Positions 50,792 through 59,893 are shown, counted from the first letter of the stretch. The stretch: DNA of 64,000 nt from Hwanghaeella sp964350445 (GCA_964350445.1 CAYGKA010000017.1:1-64000); one strand, 5' to 3'. Program-made: numbers and translations. The notes: generated by a model not told the origin, from the sequence alone.

Positions 50792-51460
50792 ATGGAACGG
50801 CTTTCGAACAATCAGATAGCCTGGCGCGCCGCGCAGGACATCACCGACGGTTCCTATGTCAATTTGGGGATAGGGCTTCCGGAAAAAGTCGCCGAGTTTC
50901 AGCCGCCTGGACGGGAGGCGATCTTTCATACCGAGAACGGCGTTTTGAATTTCGGTCCCGCCCCGGCCGAGGGCGAAGAGGATTGGGATTTGATCAATGC
51001 CGGGAAGAAAGCGGTCACGCTGCGGCCCGGCGCGTCCTTCTTCCACCATGCGGACAGCTTCTCGATGGTGCGCGGCGGGCATCTCGATGTCGCCATTCTG
51101 GGCGCCTATGAAGTTGCGGAAAACGGCGACATCGCCAATTGGTCGACGGGCCCGAAGGGCGTTCCCGCGGTGGGCGGTGCGATGGACCTGGTGCATGGCG
51201 CCAAACGCATCGCGGTGATCACCGATCATGTGACAAAAGATGGACGGCCGAAGCTGGTGAAACAGTGCACGTTGCCGCTGACCGGCCTGAAATGCGTCAC
51301 GCGCATCTACACGTCCTTGGCCGTGGTCGATGTCGTGGACGAGCATTTCGTGCTGCGGGAGAAATTGCCCTCGATGTCGTTCGATGATCTTCAGGGCGTG
51401 ACCGGCGCGGAACTGCACACGGAAGGCGCCGTCGGCGATCTGATTTGCCCGGCGCTCTGA
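50792..51460 (+). CDS. 3-oxoacid CoA-transferase subunit B (PcaJ/ScoB-like)
   Basis: A 222-residue beta subunit. The catalytic Glu that forms the glutamyl-CoA intermediate is in FHTENGVLNFGPAP (~47). DGSYVNLGIGLPEKVAEF and HVTKDGRPKLVKQCTLPLTG, then KCVTRIYTSLAVVDV, are typical. The ATG at 50792 directly follows the subunit A stop with GGAGGG as its ribosome-binding site, so expression is coupled 1:1. Confidence 0.92.
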   Translation: MERLSNNQIAWRAAQDITDGSYVNLGIGLPEKVAEFQPPGREAIFHTENGVLNFGPAPAEGEEDWDLINAGKKAVTLRPGASFFHHADSFSMVRGGHLDVAILGAYEVAENGDIANWSTGPKGVPAVGGAMDLVHGAKRIAVITDHVTKDGRPKLVKQCTLPLTGLKCVTRIYTSLAVVDVVDEHFVLREKLPSMSFDDLQGVTGAELHTEGAVGDLICPAL

Positions 51461-51490
51461 CGGGGCAAACCCATAGGCGGAAAAAGCAAA

Positions 51491-51516
51491 GCGGAACCGG
51501 ATAGGTCCGGTTCCGC
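51491..51516 (-). terminator. Rho-independent terminator of the TRAP/dioxygenase operon
   Basis: GCGGAACCGGA (51491-51501) and TCCGGTTCCGC (51506-51516) make a perfect 11-bp stem with a TAGG loop. On the minus strand it is followed by TTTGCTTTTT. It ends the operon at 51549 and may also serve the convergent CoA-transferase genes. Confidence 0.85.
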
Positions 51517-51548
51517 CTCATCGCTGCGTCAAACACCGGGACATGCCG

Positions 51549-52412
51549 TCAGTCGCGCGCCAGCACGAAATCGACGGATGCTGTGTTGAACGGACCGTCG
51601 AATGCGGAAAAGGCCGCCTGTTCTTCCTCTGTCGGTTCGTGATCATAGGGAACGGCAAGCCCCTCACGGACGCCGAACACGGCATCCTGATCGATATACT
51701 CGTCGTTCAGATCGAAGATCTGACTGATATGGCGTTTGTGACCGTCCGCCGTAATCATGACGTGGATATGGGCCGGCCGCCAGCAATGACGGCCGCCGGC
51801 ATGAATCAATTCGCCGCCCGCGCTGTCGTCGGGGACCTCGTAGGAGATCGGCTTGGCGGTGAGGAAGGCGTAGTTGCCTTTTTCGTCCGCGTGCAGCGTG
51901 CCGCGAAGATTGTGTTCCGGTTGGTTCGGGTCCTGAACCGTGTACAGGCCATTCGGGCCGTTTTGCCATACTTCGATCTTTGCGCCGCTCAGCGGCGCGC
52001 CGTCGACGCTTCGGATTTGGCCATGAACGAGAATGCGCTCACCCGGATTGTCGCCCGTCAAATCCGCGCCATTCGGCAGTTCCGGCGTTCCCGGTACATA
52101 AAACGGTCCCATCAGGGTCGTGACGGACGCCCCTGCGTCGCCATGGCCGTCCACAAGGTCGACCAAGGCCGACACGCCGAGCAGATCCGACAGCAGGATG
52201 AACTCGTTGCGCTCGTTATCCGTGGTCGCCGCCGCGCGCGCCAGCAAACCCATGGCGGCTTCCCATTCCTGCGGCGTCAGCTTCACCTCGCGAACGAAAT
52301 CGTGCAGCCGCTGAACAAGGGTCGTCAGGATTTCCCGGGTACGTGGGTCCTCCGTACCGGAATAGGCGTTGATGACCGTCTCTGTGATGTTGTCATAGGA
52401 AATATTGCGCAT
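51549..52412 (-). CDS. Intradiol ring-cleavage dioxygenase (hydroxyquinol/catechol 1,2-dioxygenase)
   Basis: A 287-residue Fe(III) dioxygenase. The N-terminal dimerisation helices (EILTTLVQRLHDFVREVKLT) precede the catalytic beta-sandwich. The iron ligands are Tyr in NGLYTVQDP, Tyr in KPISYEVPDDS and the two His in WRPAHIHVMITADG. LLSDLLGVSALVDLVD resembles hydroxyquinol 1,2-dioxygenases more than catechol 1,2-dioxygenases. The reaction cleaves hydroxyquinol to maleylacetate, or catechol to cis,cis-muconate, leading to 3-oxoadipate. Last gene of an operon with a RutE-like reductase and TRAP transporter. Confidence 0.88.
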   Translation of the reverse strand: MRNISYDNITETVINAYSGTEDPRTREILTTLVQRLHDFVREVKLTPQEWEAAMGLLARAAATTDNERNEFILLSDLLGVSALVDLVDGHGDAGASVTTLMGPFYVPGTPELPNGADLTGDNPGERILVHGQIRSVDGAPLSGAKIEVWQNGPNGLYTVQDPNQPEHNLRGTLHADEKGNYAFLTAKPISYEVPDDSAGGELIHAGGRHCWRPAHIHVMITADGHKRHISQIFDLNDEYIDQDAVFGVREGLAVPYDHEPTEEEQAAFSAFDGPFNTASVDFVLARD

Positions 52413-52496
52413 TTCTAATCCTCCCCACGTATGCTCTTGAAATTCATTCAGCGGGTCTAGTCCGTTCGATCCCGGTTCGCTGCCCGTTTGTTGCGT

Positions 52497-53099
52497 TCAG
52501 AGTATCTGACAAATTTCCTCGAAGTCGAAACGGGGCCCGCGATCGAACAATTTGCTCGTATCGCCATAGCCCAAGTTGCATATGAAATTCGATTTGATGT
52601 GCGTGCCGGCAAAGAATTCCTTGTCCACGGCGGCGTTGTCGAATCCCGATAGCGGACCGCAATGAAGGCCGGCGGCACGCGCCGCGAGTATGAAATACCC
52701 GCCCTGCAGACTGCCGTTTCGAAATGCCGCGACCTGGGCCGCGACTTCGTTCTTTTCGAATAAGGCCTTCATGTCCTTGTGGGGGAACAGACGCGGCAGA
52801 TGTTCCCAGAATTCAAGATCGTAGCCGACGATGGCGGTGACCGGCGCCGAGCGCACCTTTTCGATGTTTCCTTCGAAAACACAGGGTTCCAGGCGGGACT
52901 TCGCTTCGGGTGTGGTGACGAATACAAGGCGAACCGGATTGCAGTTCGCCGAGGTCGGCGCCCATTTCATCAGGTCGTACAGTTTGCGAAGTTGTTCCGT
53001 GGGAACCGGTTCGTCGAGAAAACCGTTCTGCGTGCGTGCTTCATAGAACAGAAGGTCCTCGGCGGCCTTGTCGATGGTGGGCTGTGTTCTGGAGTCCAT
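52497..53099 (-). CDS. Nitroreductase-family malonic semialdehyde reductase-like (RutE type)
   Basis: A 200-residue nitroreductase-fold protein of the RutE/HadB subgroup: LLFYEARTQNGFLDEPVPTE at the start, LMKWAPTSANCNPVRLVFVT (~48-67) and IKSNFICNLGYGDTSKLFDR near the end. RutE reduces 3-oxopropanoate-type semialdehydes or nitro compounds with NAD(P)H and FMN. Here it lies between the TRAP permease (31-bp gap) and the intradiol dioxygenase (84-bp gap), so a role in an aromatic or semialdehyde catabolic route is more likely than pyrimidine use. Confidence 0.87.
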   Translation of the reverse strand: MDSRTQPTIDKAAEDLLFYEARTQNGFLDEPVPTEQLRKLYDLMKWAPTSANCNPVRLVFVTTPEAKSRLEPCVFEGNIEKVRSAPVTAIVGYDLEFWEHLPRLFPHKDMKALFEKNEVAAQVAAFRNGSLQGGYFILAARAAGLHCGPLSGFDNAAVDKEFFAGTHIKSNFICNLGYGDTSKLFDRGPRFDFEEICQIL

Positions 53100-53130
53100 G
53101 GTTCAGTCTGCTATCTCGTTTTGTCGGCAG

Positions 53131-55164
53131 CTAAAGTAGGCCGACGGTAATTTGCGGAAAGGCGATCAGGATGATCGTCACGAGAATCATGATGATCACG
53201 AAGGGGAAGGCGCCCCTGAAAATATCGCCCAGGGTCACCTGGCTGTTCCCTAAACTGGCTTTGACCACATAGACGGTTAGCCCCAAGGGTGGGGTCAACA
53301 ATCCAATTTCCACGGCGATGACGGTCACGACGCCGAACCAGACAAGCAAGTCCGGCGTTACGCCGACCCCCAGCACGGCAACCACGGGCAGAATCAAGGG
53401 CAGCGTGATCAGCATGATCGAGATCGAATCCAGAATCATGCCGAGGAACAGGATCACGATGACATAGATCACCATAGTGCTGTAGAAGCCGAGTTCGGCG
53501 GTGGCGGCATAGCCCATCATATTGGCGGGCAAACCGGAAAGCGTCAGCATGCGGCCATACAAATTGGCAGCTATGATCAGGAACAGGATCGAAACCGAAA
53601 TGTGGCCGGTTTCGACCAGCACACGCCAGAAGACCTTGAAGGACAGGCTGCGGCGCACCGCAGCGATAACCAGCGCGAAGAAGGCTCCGGCCGCACCGGA
53701 TTCCGTTGGTGTGAACACCCCGCCATAGATGCCGCCAAGGACGACCGTAACAAGAAACACAATCGGCAACAGCTTGCGGGCAGCGCTGCCGATTGTCTCG
53801 TGCGGGGCGCCCTTGCGGGACCATGCGGCGGGATAGGCGGCGACAATTTCTGGGGCGGGGCCGACCGCCCCGCCGACATAGGACGGCCAGAAATAGGCCA
53901 TGGCGACGATGGCGAGGGCGAAGGCGGAAGCCAGCAGCAAGCCCGGGATGATCGCCGCGGTGAACAACGCGCCGACGGACACTTCGGCGACCAGCCCGTA
54001 GACGATCAGCAGCAGACTGGGCGGTATGAGCATTCCCAGTACCGAACTGCCCGCGACGACGCCGACCGCGAAACGCGTTGTGTATCCGTGTTCCAGCATC
54101 GGCGGAACGGCGACACGGGCAAAAACGGAGGCCGAGGCGATGGAAATGCCGGTAATGGCGGCGAAGACTGCATTGGCGGCCACGGTCGCCACACCAAGTC
54201 CGCCCTTGACCCGGTAGAGCAGCCACTGGGCGACCTCGAAGGTTTCCTTGCCGATATTTGCGGCGCTCACTACCAGCCCCATCAAAACAAACAGCGGAAC
54301 CACGCCGAAAAGCTGGCTTTGAATGGCGCTGCCGGCGGCGAGGGCGAGAAACTTGATGCCGATCGTGGTGCTGCCCTTCAGGACCCATAGGCCCAGAAAG
54401 GAAAGGATGGTCAGTGTGATGCCGACATGCATGCCCGCATAGATCAGAATGAGCATGGCGGCGATGGACAGTAGGCCGACCTGTGCATTGGAAAGGTCGA
54501 ACATGACGACCCATAATCCCGTCAGGATCAGGCCCCCAAGGATCGCCAGGAACCCCCAGCCGAAAGGCGCATCCTTGTTCGCCTCCGCGTCTTCATACTC
54601 CCGGGTTCGAAGCGACCGAAGATCCATGAACGCCAGAAGAATAAATTCCAGCGCGGCAACGGCGGCCCCGAACATGATCAGAAACTTGACGGGCCAGACC
54701 TTGAAAGTGAACTGGTCGGGAATGCCGAAATAAGTTCCATGTTCCAGGGCGCGCAGGAAAACCGGCCAGATGCCCCACGCGATCAGAATGAAGACGGTTG
54801 CGCCGACAAGATGGAAAAGGAAGTCGAACACGGCCGCCGCCCTGGGGCGTTCCCGCTGCAGCCACCCGAAGAACGCGTCCGCCCGGGTGATCCGCCGAAC
54901 GTGAATGGTATTGGCCAGTTGCAGAAAGACGGAGCAGACGATCGACGTGCCGACGATCTCCGTCACCCCGTAAATTGGGGCGTTGAATAATCCCCGCGCC
55001 GTGATGTCCGCACAAATGATCCCCATCAGGAACAGGATCCAAACGGTTCCGATGGAGTTCAGGACGGTCGTGAAAACGATGAAAAGGTGGGCGGGGTCTC
55101 TCCCCGCCCACCATACGTTACGAGACCAGGCGCCGGGTTTCGCCGTCGGTAAAGCGCTCGTCAT
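53131..55164 (-). CDS. TRAP transporter fused small and large permease (DctQM)
   Basis: A 677-residue inner-membrane protein. Residues ~1-210 form four helices of the DctQ small subunit (FIVFTTVLNSIGTVWILFLM, then ARGLFNAPIYGVTEIVGTSI). The remaining ~460 residues are the DctM large subunit with ~12 helices (SAANIGKETFEVAQWLLYRV, GMLIPPSLLLIVYGLVAEVS, TPTESGAAGAFFALVI). Fused QM proteins are frequent. It uses a sodium gradient to import organic acids delivered by the periplasmic binding protein encoded 31 bp upstream. Confidence 0.95.
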   Translation of the reverse strand: MTSALPTAKPGAWSRNVWWAGRDPAHLFIVFTTVLNSIGTVWILFLMGIICADITARGLFNAPIYGVTEIVGTSIVCSVFLQLANTIHVRRITRADAFFGWLQRERPRAAAVFDFLFHLVGATVFILIAWGIWPVFLRALEHGTYFGIPDQFTFKVWPVKFLIMFGAAVAALEFILLAFMDLRSLRTREYEDAEANKDAPFGWGFLAILGGLILTGLWVVMFDLSNAQVGLLSIAAMLILIYAGMHVGITLTILSFLGLWVLKGSTTIGIKFLALAAGSAIQSQLFGVVPLFVLMGLVVSAANIGKETFEVAQWLLYRVKGGLGVATVAANAVFAAITGISIASASVFARVAVPPMLEHGYTTRFAVGVVAGSSVLGMLIPPSLLLIVYGLVAEVSVGALFTAAIIPGLLLASAFALAIVAMAYFWPSYVGGAVGPAPEIVAAYPAAWSRKGAPHETIGSAARKLLPIVFLVTVVLGGIYGGVFTPTESGAAGAFFALVIAAVRRSLSFKVFWRVLVETGHISVSILFLIIAANLYGRMLTLSGLPANMMGYAATAELGFYSTMVIYVIVILFLGMILDSISIMLITLPLILPVVAVLGVGVTPDLLVWFGVVTVIAVEIGLLTPPLGLTVYVVKASLGNSQVTLGDIFRGAFPFVIIMILVTIILIAFPQITVGLL

Positions 55165-55195
55165 AAGCTATGAATTCTGCAAAGCAGATCCGCCG

Positions 55196-56263
55196 CTATT
55201 TGTTCATCCAGTTGACAGGCGGCGCCGCGCCGGCGGCCGTCATCTCATCCAGATAAGCCTGCAGGAACTTCTTTGCCGGCAGACCGCTGGCGTCGAGGTT
55301 GCGCATCCAATCGCCGCCGATATCGGGTAGGGCGTCCGCCCATTTCTTGCGCTCTGCTGCCGGAAATTCGATGACCGTCGCGCCGGCGTCGACCATTTTC
55401 TTTTCGAACACATCGGCGAGTTGCATCAGTTTTTCGGAATGAACGACGGAATATTCGCGCCCGAGTTGCTTGAAAACGGCCTGCACATCCGGCGGCAGGC
55501 TTTTCCAAGTGTCCAGGTTCATGGCCATGCCGCCGGTATATTGGGCGCCCAGGCTGACCTTGGTGATATAGGGTGCGACTTCATGCAGCTTGAAGGGGAA
55601 GCCGCCCGACATCGAGATCAACGCACCGTCGGCAACGCCGGTTTTGATATTGTTGTAGTACACGGGAAGCCCGCCATCGACCGGCACGGCGCCGGTTCCG
55701 CGCAGCCAGGATCCGACGGCGCCCGCCGCCATGAATTTCTTGCCCGCCAGGTCCTCGAAAGTGCGAATGGGGGTCGTGGAGAATACGTGATAGGTCTCGA
55801 TGCCGCTGGCGCCGAGGTAGATCTGATTGTGGTTTTCCCAAGCCTGGGTGAGTTCCGGCATCTTGTCATGCAGGTCGTTCATGACCTTCATCACGGTCGG
55901 CAGGTCGTCTGAGACGAAGGGCGTGTTGTAGGTGATGTTCTGCAACGGCATCTTCGAGTTTTCCCAAAGCGTACCGACCCAGCCAACATCCGTGATCCCT
56001 TCCTCGACGGCCTCCAGAGTGTTCTGGAACTTGTACAGCGCCCCGGCATAGGCTTCCGTCCATTCGATCGTGACCGGGCTTCCCGCCTCTTTCAGGCGAA
56101 TGTTCGACTGCGGGACGACATGGTCCTTCAACGCCGCGACCCAGGCCACGACGGGCGGATGGCTGGAAGCCATCGTCATCTTGATTGTCTCCGCCTGCGC
56201 CAGCCCGCCGGCAAACAAAACGCCGGTCACCGCGCCTACGGCAATTGCATTCTTGATTCTCAT
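55196..56263 (-). CDS. TRAP transporter substrate-binding protein (DctP type)
   Basis: A 355-residue periplasmic protein with a signal peptide (~24 residues, ending AQA). DctP features are TIKMTMASSHPPVVAWVAAL, the conserved Arg of the carboxylate pocket within TPIRTFEDLAGKKFMAAGAV and VPVDGGLPVYYNNIKTGVAD. It captures an organic acid for the DctQM permease. It is the first gene of an operon ending in an intradiol dioxygenase, so the ligand may be an aromatic or dicarboxylic acid. This is inference from context. Confidence 0.93.
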   Translation of the reverse strand: MRIKNAIAVGAVTGVLFAGGLAQAETIKMTMASSHPPVVAWVAALKDHVVPQSNIRLKEAGSPVTIEWTEAYAGALYKFQNTLEAVEEGITDVGWVGTLWENSKMPLQNITYNTPFVSDDLPTVMKVMNDLHDKMPELTQAWENHNQIYLGASGIETYHVFSTTPIRTFEDLAGKKFMAAGAVGSWLRGTGAVPVDGGLPVYYNNIKTGVADGALISMSGGFPFKLHEVAPYITKVSLGAQYTGGMAMNLDTWKSLPPDVQAVFKQLGREYSVVHSEKLMQLADVFEKKMVDAGATVIEFPAAERKKWADALPDIGGDWMRNLDASGLPAKKFLQAYLDEMTAAGAAPPVNWMNK

Positions 56264-56595
56264 GTGTCCCCTCCCAATTCGAGCAACAATATTGCTTCAT
56301 TTTAGTATTTTATGTTGTTTTCGGAATAGATCATGGCAGATGTTCATAGACCCTTCCACAAAAAATTCCGGCCAGCTGATAGTCTATTTGTCGAACATGT
56401 GGCGAGGTTGCCGACTTCTAAGTTGTTGAGAAATAAAAAAAGGAATGGAATAAATAGAGCGACAAGCGCACGGGGCAGGGAATTGGGGCGGCATCGTTCG
56501 CCCTTGTTCCGGGGGATGGCGGTGACGGTGGGACGACCGGGACGTGCCGCGGCTTCGCCGAAGCCGTGAGACAATAATCAACAGGGTGGGGCAGC
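56264..56595. other. Divergent intergenic region dctP / metE-like
   Basis: 332 bp with no supported gene. An AT-rich stretch at ~56430-56455 is a likely promoter area. A 17-bp near-palindrome CGGCTTCG-C-CGAAGCCG lies at 56550-56566, 30 bp before the MetE-like start, and could be an operator or a leader hairpin. No SAM or cobalamin riboswitch pattern is recognised. Confidence 0.45.
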
Positions 56596-57633
56596 ATGTT
56601 TGACACATTGATACCGACGACGCTTGTGGGCAGCTATCCACAACCGGATTGGCTGGTCGACAAGAACATCCTGCTGGGCAGCGGCCCCCCGCGGGTTCGC
56701 ATGCGCGATGTCTGGCGACCGGAAGCGGACCTGCTGGAACAAGCACAGGACGATGCCGCCCTGGTCGTGCTGCATGACCAGGACCGCGCGGGCATCGACA
56801 TCGTCGGCGATGGCGAAGTTCGCCGTGAAAGTTACTTCAACCATTTCGCGAATGCGCTCGGCGGCATCGATATCGACAACCCCGGCGTGGTGCCGGGACG
56901 AACGGGCAAGGAGACGAAGGTCCCGCGCGTTGTTGGACCGATCCGCCACGAAAGGCCGGTCCAGGCCCGCGACGTTGAATTTCTCAAGAAACATACGACC
57001 CGCCCGGTCAAGATCACCGTCCCGGGGGCGTTCACCATGGCGAAGATGGCGCTTGATGAATATTACCACGACCCGGAAGCGCTGATCGACGCCTATGCCG
57101 ATGTACTGAACGCCGAGTTGCGCGCCCTGAAGGCGGCCGGCGCCGATGTGGTCCAGATTGACGAACCGCATATGCAGGCTCATCCGAAAGAGGCGGCCAA
57201 ATACGCCGTCGGGGCCATCAACAGAGCGCTCGACGGGATTGCCGGCCCGACCATCGTTCATATGTGCTTTGGATACGCCTATGTCGTTTCGGACAAGCCG
57301 TCCGGCTATTCCTTCCTGTCCCAGTTGAGCGAATGCAACGCGACCGCGGTGTCGATCGAGGCGGCTCAGCCGAACCTCGATCCGTCCATTCTCGAACAGC
57401 TTACAGGCAAGGATGTCCTGTTCGGCGTCATCGACCTCGGCACGGAAAACGTGGAGACGCCGGAACTGGTGGCGGAGCGCCTGCGCGGCGCGCTCCGTCA
57501 TATCAGTCCTGAACGGCTGGTTGCGGCGCCGGATTGCGGCATGAAGTATCTGCCGCGCGATGTGGCGTTCGGCAAACTTCGTGCCCTGGCCGAAGGCGCA
57601 GCGATCGTTCGGCGCGAACTGGGCCGAGGATAG
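56596..57633 (+). CDS. MetE-core-like cobalamin-independent methyltransferase
   Basis: A 345-residue TIM-barrel protein corresponding to the catalytic half of cobalamin-independent methionine synthase. LIPTTLVGSYPQPDWLV opens the domain; ADVVQIDEPHMQAHPKEAAK carries the substrate-binding Asp-Glu-Pro. The zinc ligands are His/Cys in IVHMCFGYAY and Cys in AAPDCGMKYLPRD. Short stand-alone MetE-like proteins transfer a methyl group from methyl donors other than 5-methyl-THF-triglutamate, or from methylated corrinoid proteins. In this window, methyl donors from DMSP or betaine would be plausible. A GGGTGGGG ribosome-binding site precedes the ATG. Confidence 0.88.
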   Translation: MFDTLIPTTLVGSYPQPDWLVDKNILLGSGPPRVRMRDVWRPEADLLEQAQDDAALVVLHDQDRAGIDIVGDGEVRRESYFNHFANALGGIDIDNPGVVPGRTGKETKVPRVVGPIRHERPVQARDVEFLKKHTTRPVKITVPGAFTMAKMALDEYYHDPEALIDAYADVLNAELRALKAAGADVVQIDEPHMQAHPKEAAKYAVGAINRALDGIAGPTIVHMCFGYAYVVSDKPSGYSFLSQLSECNATAVSIEAAQPNLDPSILEQLTGKDVLFGVIDLGTENVETPELVAERLRGALRHISPERLVAAPDCGMKYLPRDVAFGKLRALAEGAAIVRRELGRG

Positions 57634-57677
57634 CATCCACGGGGCACCGTCTGGCGCGGTGACCGGTCGGGCGGGTG

Positions 57678-58547
57678 TCAGGCCCGCTCGTCCTCCACCG
57701 GATTACGCAACACGCCGATGCCTTCGATTTCGACCTCGACGGTGTCGCCCGGCTGCATCCAGACCGGCGGGGTGCGCGCATATCCCACACCCGACGGTGT
57801 CCCGGTGGCAAGCAGGTCGCCGGGCTCCAGGCTCATGGCCTGCGTGATGTATTCGATCGCGATATCGACCGGAAACACCATGTCGTCGGTCGAGGTATCC
57901 TGCATCACGGTGCCGTTCAGCCGGGTTTGCAGGCGCAGCCCCCTACAGCCTTCCGGCAGTTCGTCCGCCGTGACGAATTCGGGCCCGAAAGCGCCGGTAT
58001 TGTCGAAGTTCTTGCCGATCGTCCATTGTCCGGTGCGGCGTTGAAAATCCCGCAGGGTCGCATCGTTGAAGATCGCATATCCGGCCACGCAATCCAGTGC
58101 GTTGGCCCGCGTCGCTCGATGGACCGGCTTGCCGATGACCGCCAGCAATTCCCCCTCGAAATCGAGCTTGTCGGAAATCGGCGGGCGAAGAATGGGCTGG
58201 CCATGTCCTATCAGCGACAAGCGGGAGCGCATGAAGATATCGGGATAGGCCGGAACGTCCGCGCCGCCTTCCTTGGCGTGTTCCGCATAGTTCCTGCCGA
58301 TACACATGATTTTCGGGGGATCGCCGATCGGCGGCAATAGGGAAAGATCGCCATAGGACAATCGGGCATCCGCACCGGCGGAACGCGCCAGCCGATCGGC
58401 TTCAGCCATGGCATCGGGGCCGGCCGCCAGCAATTCCCGCAAGCTTTGCGGCAAATGCAAGGCCGCGACGGAAAGATCGATGACCTCATCACCCAGACGA
58501 ACGCCGATGGCCGATCCGCCCTGTTTCCGGAACGCTACTATTCTCAT
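57678..58547 (-). CDS. Fumarylacetoacetate hydrolase-family protein
   Basis: A 289-residue protein of the FAH superfamily. MCIGRNYAEHAKEGGADVPA (~80-100), FMRSRLSLIGHGQPI and KLDFEGELLAVIGKPVHRAT carry the metal-binding Glu residues, and MSLEPGDLLATGTPSGVGYA is the conserved C-terminal block. Members hydrolyse fumarylpyruvate or acylpyruvates, or decarboxylate oxaloacetate. The ATG at 58547 was chosen because the sequence before it is polar and unlike the family. It might act in homogentisate or gentisate breakdown, but hppD is 20 kb away. Confidence 0.9.
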   Translation of the reverse strand: MRIVAFRKQGGSAIGVRLGDEVIDLSVAALHLPQSLRELLAAGPDAMAEADRLARSAGADARLSYGDLSLLPPIGDPPKIMCIGRNYAEHAKEGGADVPAYPDIFMRSRLSLIGHGQPILRPPISDKLDFEGELLAVIGKPVHRATRANALDCVAGYAIFNDATLRDFQRRTGQWTIGKNFDNTGAFGPEFVTADELPEGCRGLRLQTRLNGTVMQDTSTDDMVFPVDIAIEYITQAMSLEPGDLLATGTPSGVGYARTPPVWMQPGDTVEVEIEGIGVLRNPVEDERA

Positions 58548-58646
58548 GTCTTCCCCCGCATCGTCGTGTCGGCGTTTCCCGGGATGTTCCGGCAATCCCC
58601 CGATCGCTTCATTTACATTCCGGCGTCGCCGCCTTTGTCTGGTCCG

Positions 58647-59324
58647 TCACCCGGACACGAACCGATCGATGTCCACACCCGGACGGATAGTGCCCCGCTC
58701 GAGCAAGACGCAATCCGGCGGGAATTCCTGTCGAACCTCGAATTCTCCCGCACGAAGCCATGACAGGAATTGGTCGAGCCGCTCGAGGCACGCTCCCTCG
58801 ATATCGTGCAGTACCACAAGCGGCCAATTCTGCTCCATGATTTGCGCCTGCGCGCGTTCGACCCAGCCATGATGCGTGTTGTCCTGTACAGGCCAATCGC
58901 GCGGAATGGAATTCCAGATTATGCAGGAGTATTTCTCCTGCTGACGCAAAGCCAGGGCATGCCGGTTCAGAAGTGCTGGACCCAGTTTTCCGCCGCCCCC
59001 GAAGGGGCGAAACAGCCTGTCCGGGTGGGCGCGGGTCCCAATCGTCCTCTGGGCATCATGTATTTCGTCGCAGGCTTCCTCCGGCGGATCCATGGTCCCA
59101 AAGGGAATGTCGTGCGTATCGGAGTGATTGCCGATCCAGTGACCCGCCGCATGGGCGCGGTCGATAAGGCGGGAGGCTTCCTTGGACGCCCTGACCTTTT
59201 CCCCGACGACGAAGAATGTCGTGAGACACGCGTGGCCGGCGAGAATATCGAGAACCTTGTCCGTAATTCCCGGGGTCGGGCCGTTGTCGAAGGAAAGCGT
59301 GACGGGTTTCACAGCGCGGGGCAC
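58647..59324 (-). CDS. Polysaccharide deacetylase-family protein with altered metal motif
   Basis: A ~225-residue NodB-fold protein. Motif 1 reads TLSFDNGPTPG, where the usual TFDDGP has the second (metal-binding) Asp replaced by Asn. Motif 2, NHSDTHDIPFG, keeps both His ligands. RLFRPFGGGGKLGP resembles motif 3, with Phe instead of Tyr, and LPVVLHDI-type sequence (WPLVVLHDIEG) is motif 5. Metal binding may thus be weakened. No signal peptide is seen. Only TTG/GTG start codons are available (59327/59324), so the start is uncertain. Similar variants act on small molecules such as allantoin-like amides. Confidence 0.75.
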   Translation of the reverse strand: MPRAVKPVTLSFDNGPTPGITDKVLDILAGHACLTTFFVVGEKVRASKEASRLIDRAHAAGHWIGNHSDTHDIPFGTMDPPEEACDEIHDAQRTIGTRAHPDRLFRPFGGGGKLGPALLNRHALALRQQEKYSCIIWNSIPRDWPVQDNTHHGWVERAQAQIMEQNWPLVVLHDIEGACLERLDQFLSWLRAGEFEVRQEFPPDCVLLERGTIRPGVDIDRFVSG

Positions 59325-59431
59325 CAATCGGTCGGGTCCGGAAAAAGCTCAGCAGGCATGTCGTCCGCCAAAACTAGGGTTCCGGAGTATAAGCGGCAAG
59401 GGCCCGCCCGAATCGCTGATTGTTTCCCAGA

Positions 59432-59893
59432 TCAACTTGCGGGGCGTCCCGCCATCAGGCGGAGCGGGGTATAGGTGATGGCGGTTTCGCCGCGCTGATT
59501 GACGATTTGATTCTTCGTGCGAACAAGGCCGCGTCCGCCTTTCTTGGCAGGCCGGACCTCGGTCACCTCGATCTCGACATGGATCGTATCGCCCTGAATT
59601 ACCGGGCCATGCACGTCGAGTTCCATTTTGAGGAAGGCGAGTCCCGTGCCCTGGCCGGTGGCGTTCAGAACCAAACCCTCGGCGAGGGAGAACACAAGCG
59701 CGGCGGGTGCCGGCCTTCCGGATATGGCCGAATGCTCTTCGATGAACTCCAGGTCGACGAACAGCGATTCAAGCATTCCGGCACAGGAAACGAAATTGAC
59801 GATATCCGTCTCGGTGATCGTCCTGCCGAATGTCTTGAACCGCTCACCTTCCTGTAGATCGTTCCAGTAGAATCCTTCTCCGACGAGTTTCAT
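59432..59893 (-). CDS. MaoC-family dehydratase
   Basis: A 153-residue hot-dog-fold protein: KTFGRTITETDIVNFVSCAG (~19-38) is the MaoC hydratase signature region, with PAPAALVFSLAEGLVLNATG and LDVHGPVIQGDTIHVEIEVT further on. The catalytic Asp/His pair of R-specific hydratases is not fully evident: Asp is present in TDIVNF, but the usual N-H after it is replaced. The ATG at 59893 has GAAGGA ~8 nt upstream, better than the ATG at 59914. The substrate is unknown, probably an enoyl-CoA or related thioester. Confidence 0.85.
   Translation of the reverse strand: MKLVGEGFYWNDLQEGERFKTFGRTITETDIVNFVSCAGMLESLFVDLEFIEEHSAISGRPAPAALVFSLAEGLVLNATGQGTGLAFLKMELDVHGPVIQGDTIHVEIEVTEVRPAKKGGRGLVRTKNQIVNQRGETAITYTPLRLMAGRPAS

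Noticed and set aside
53111..54514. A 467-residue open frame overlapping the TRAP permease on the same strand
   Set aside because: Arg- and His-rich with no motif; the DctQM frame is unambiguous.
56264..56595. SAM or cobalamin riboswitch before the MetE-like gene
   Set aside because: I could not find the conserved SAM or B12-box elements; only a short near-palindrome is present.
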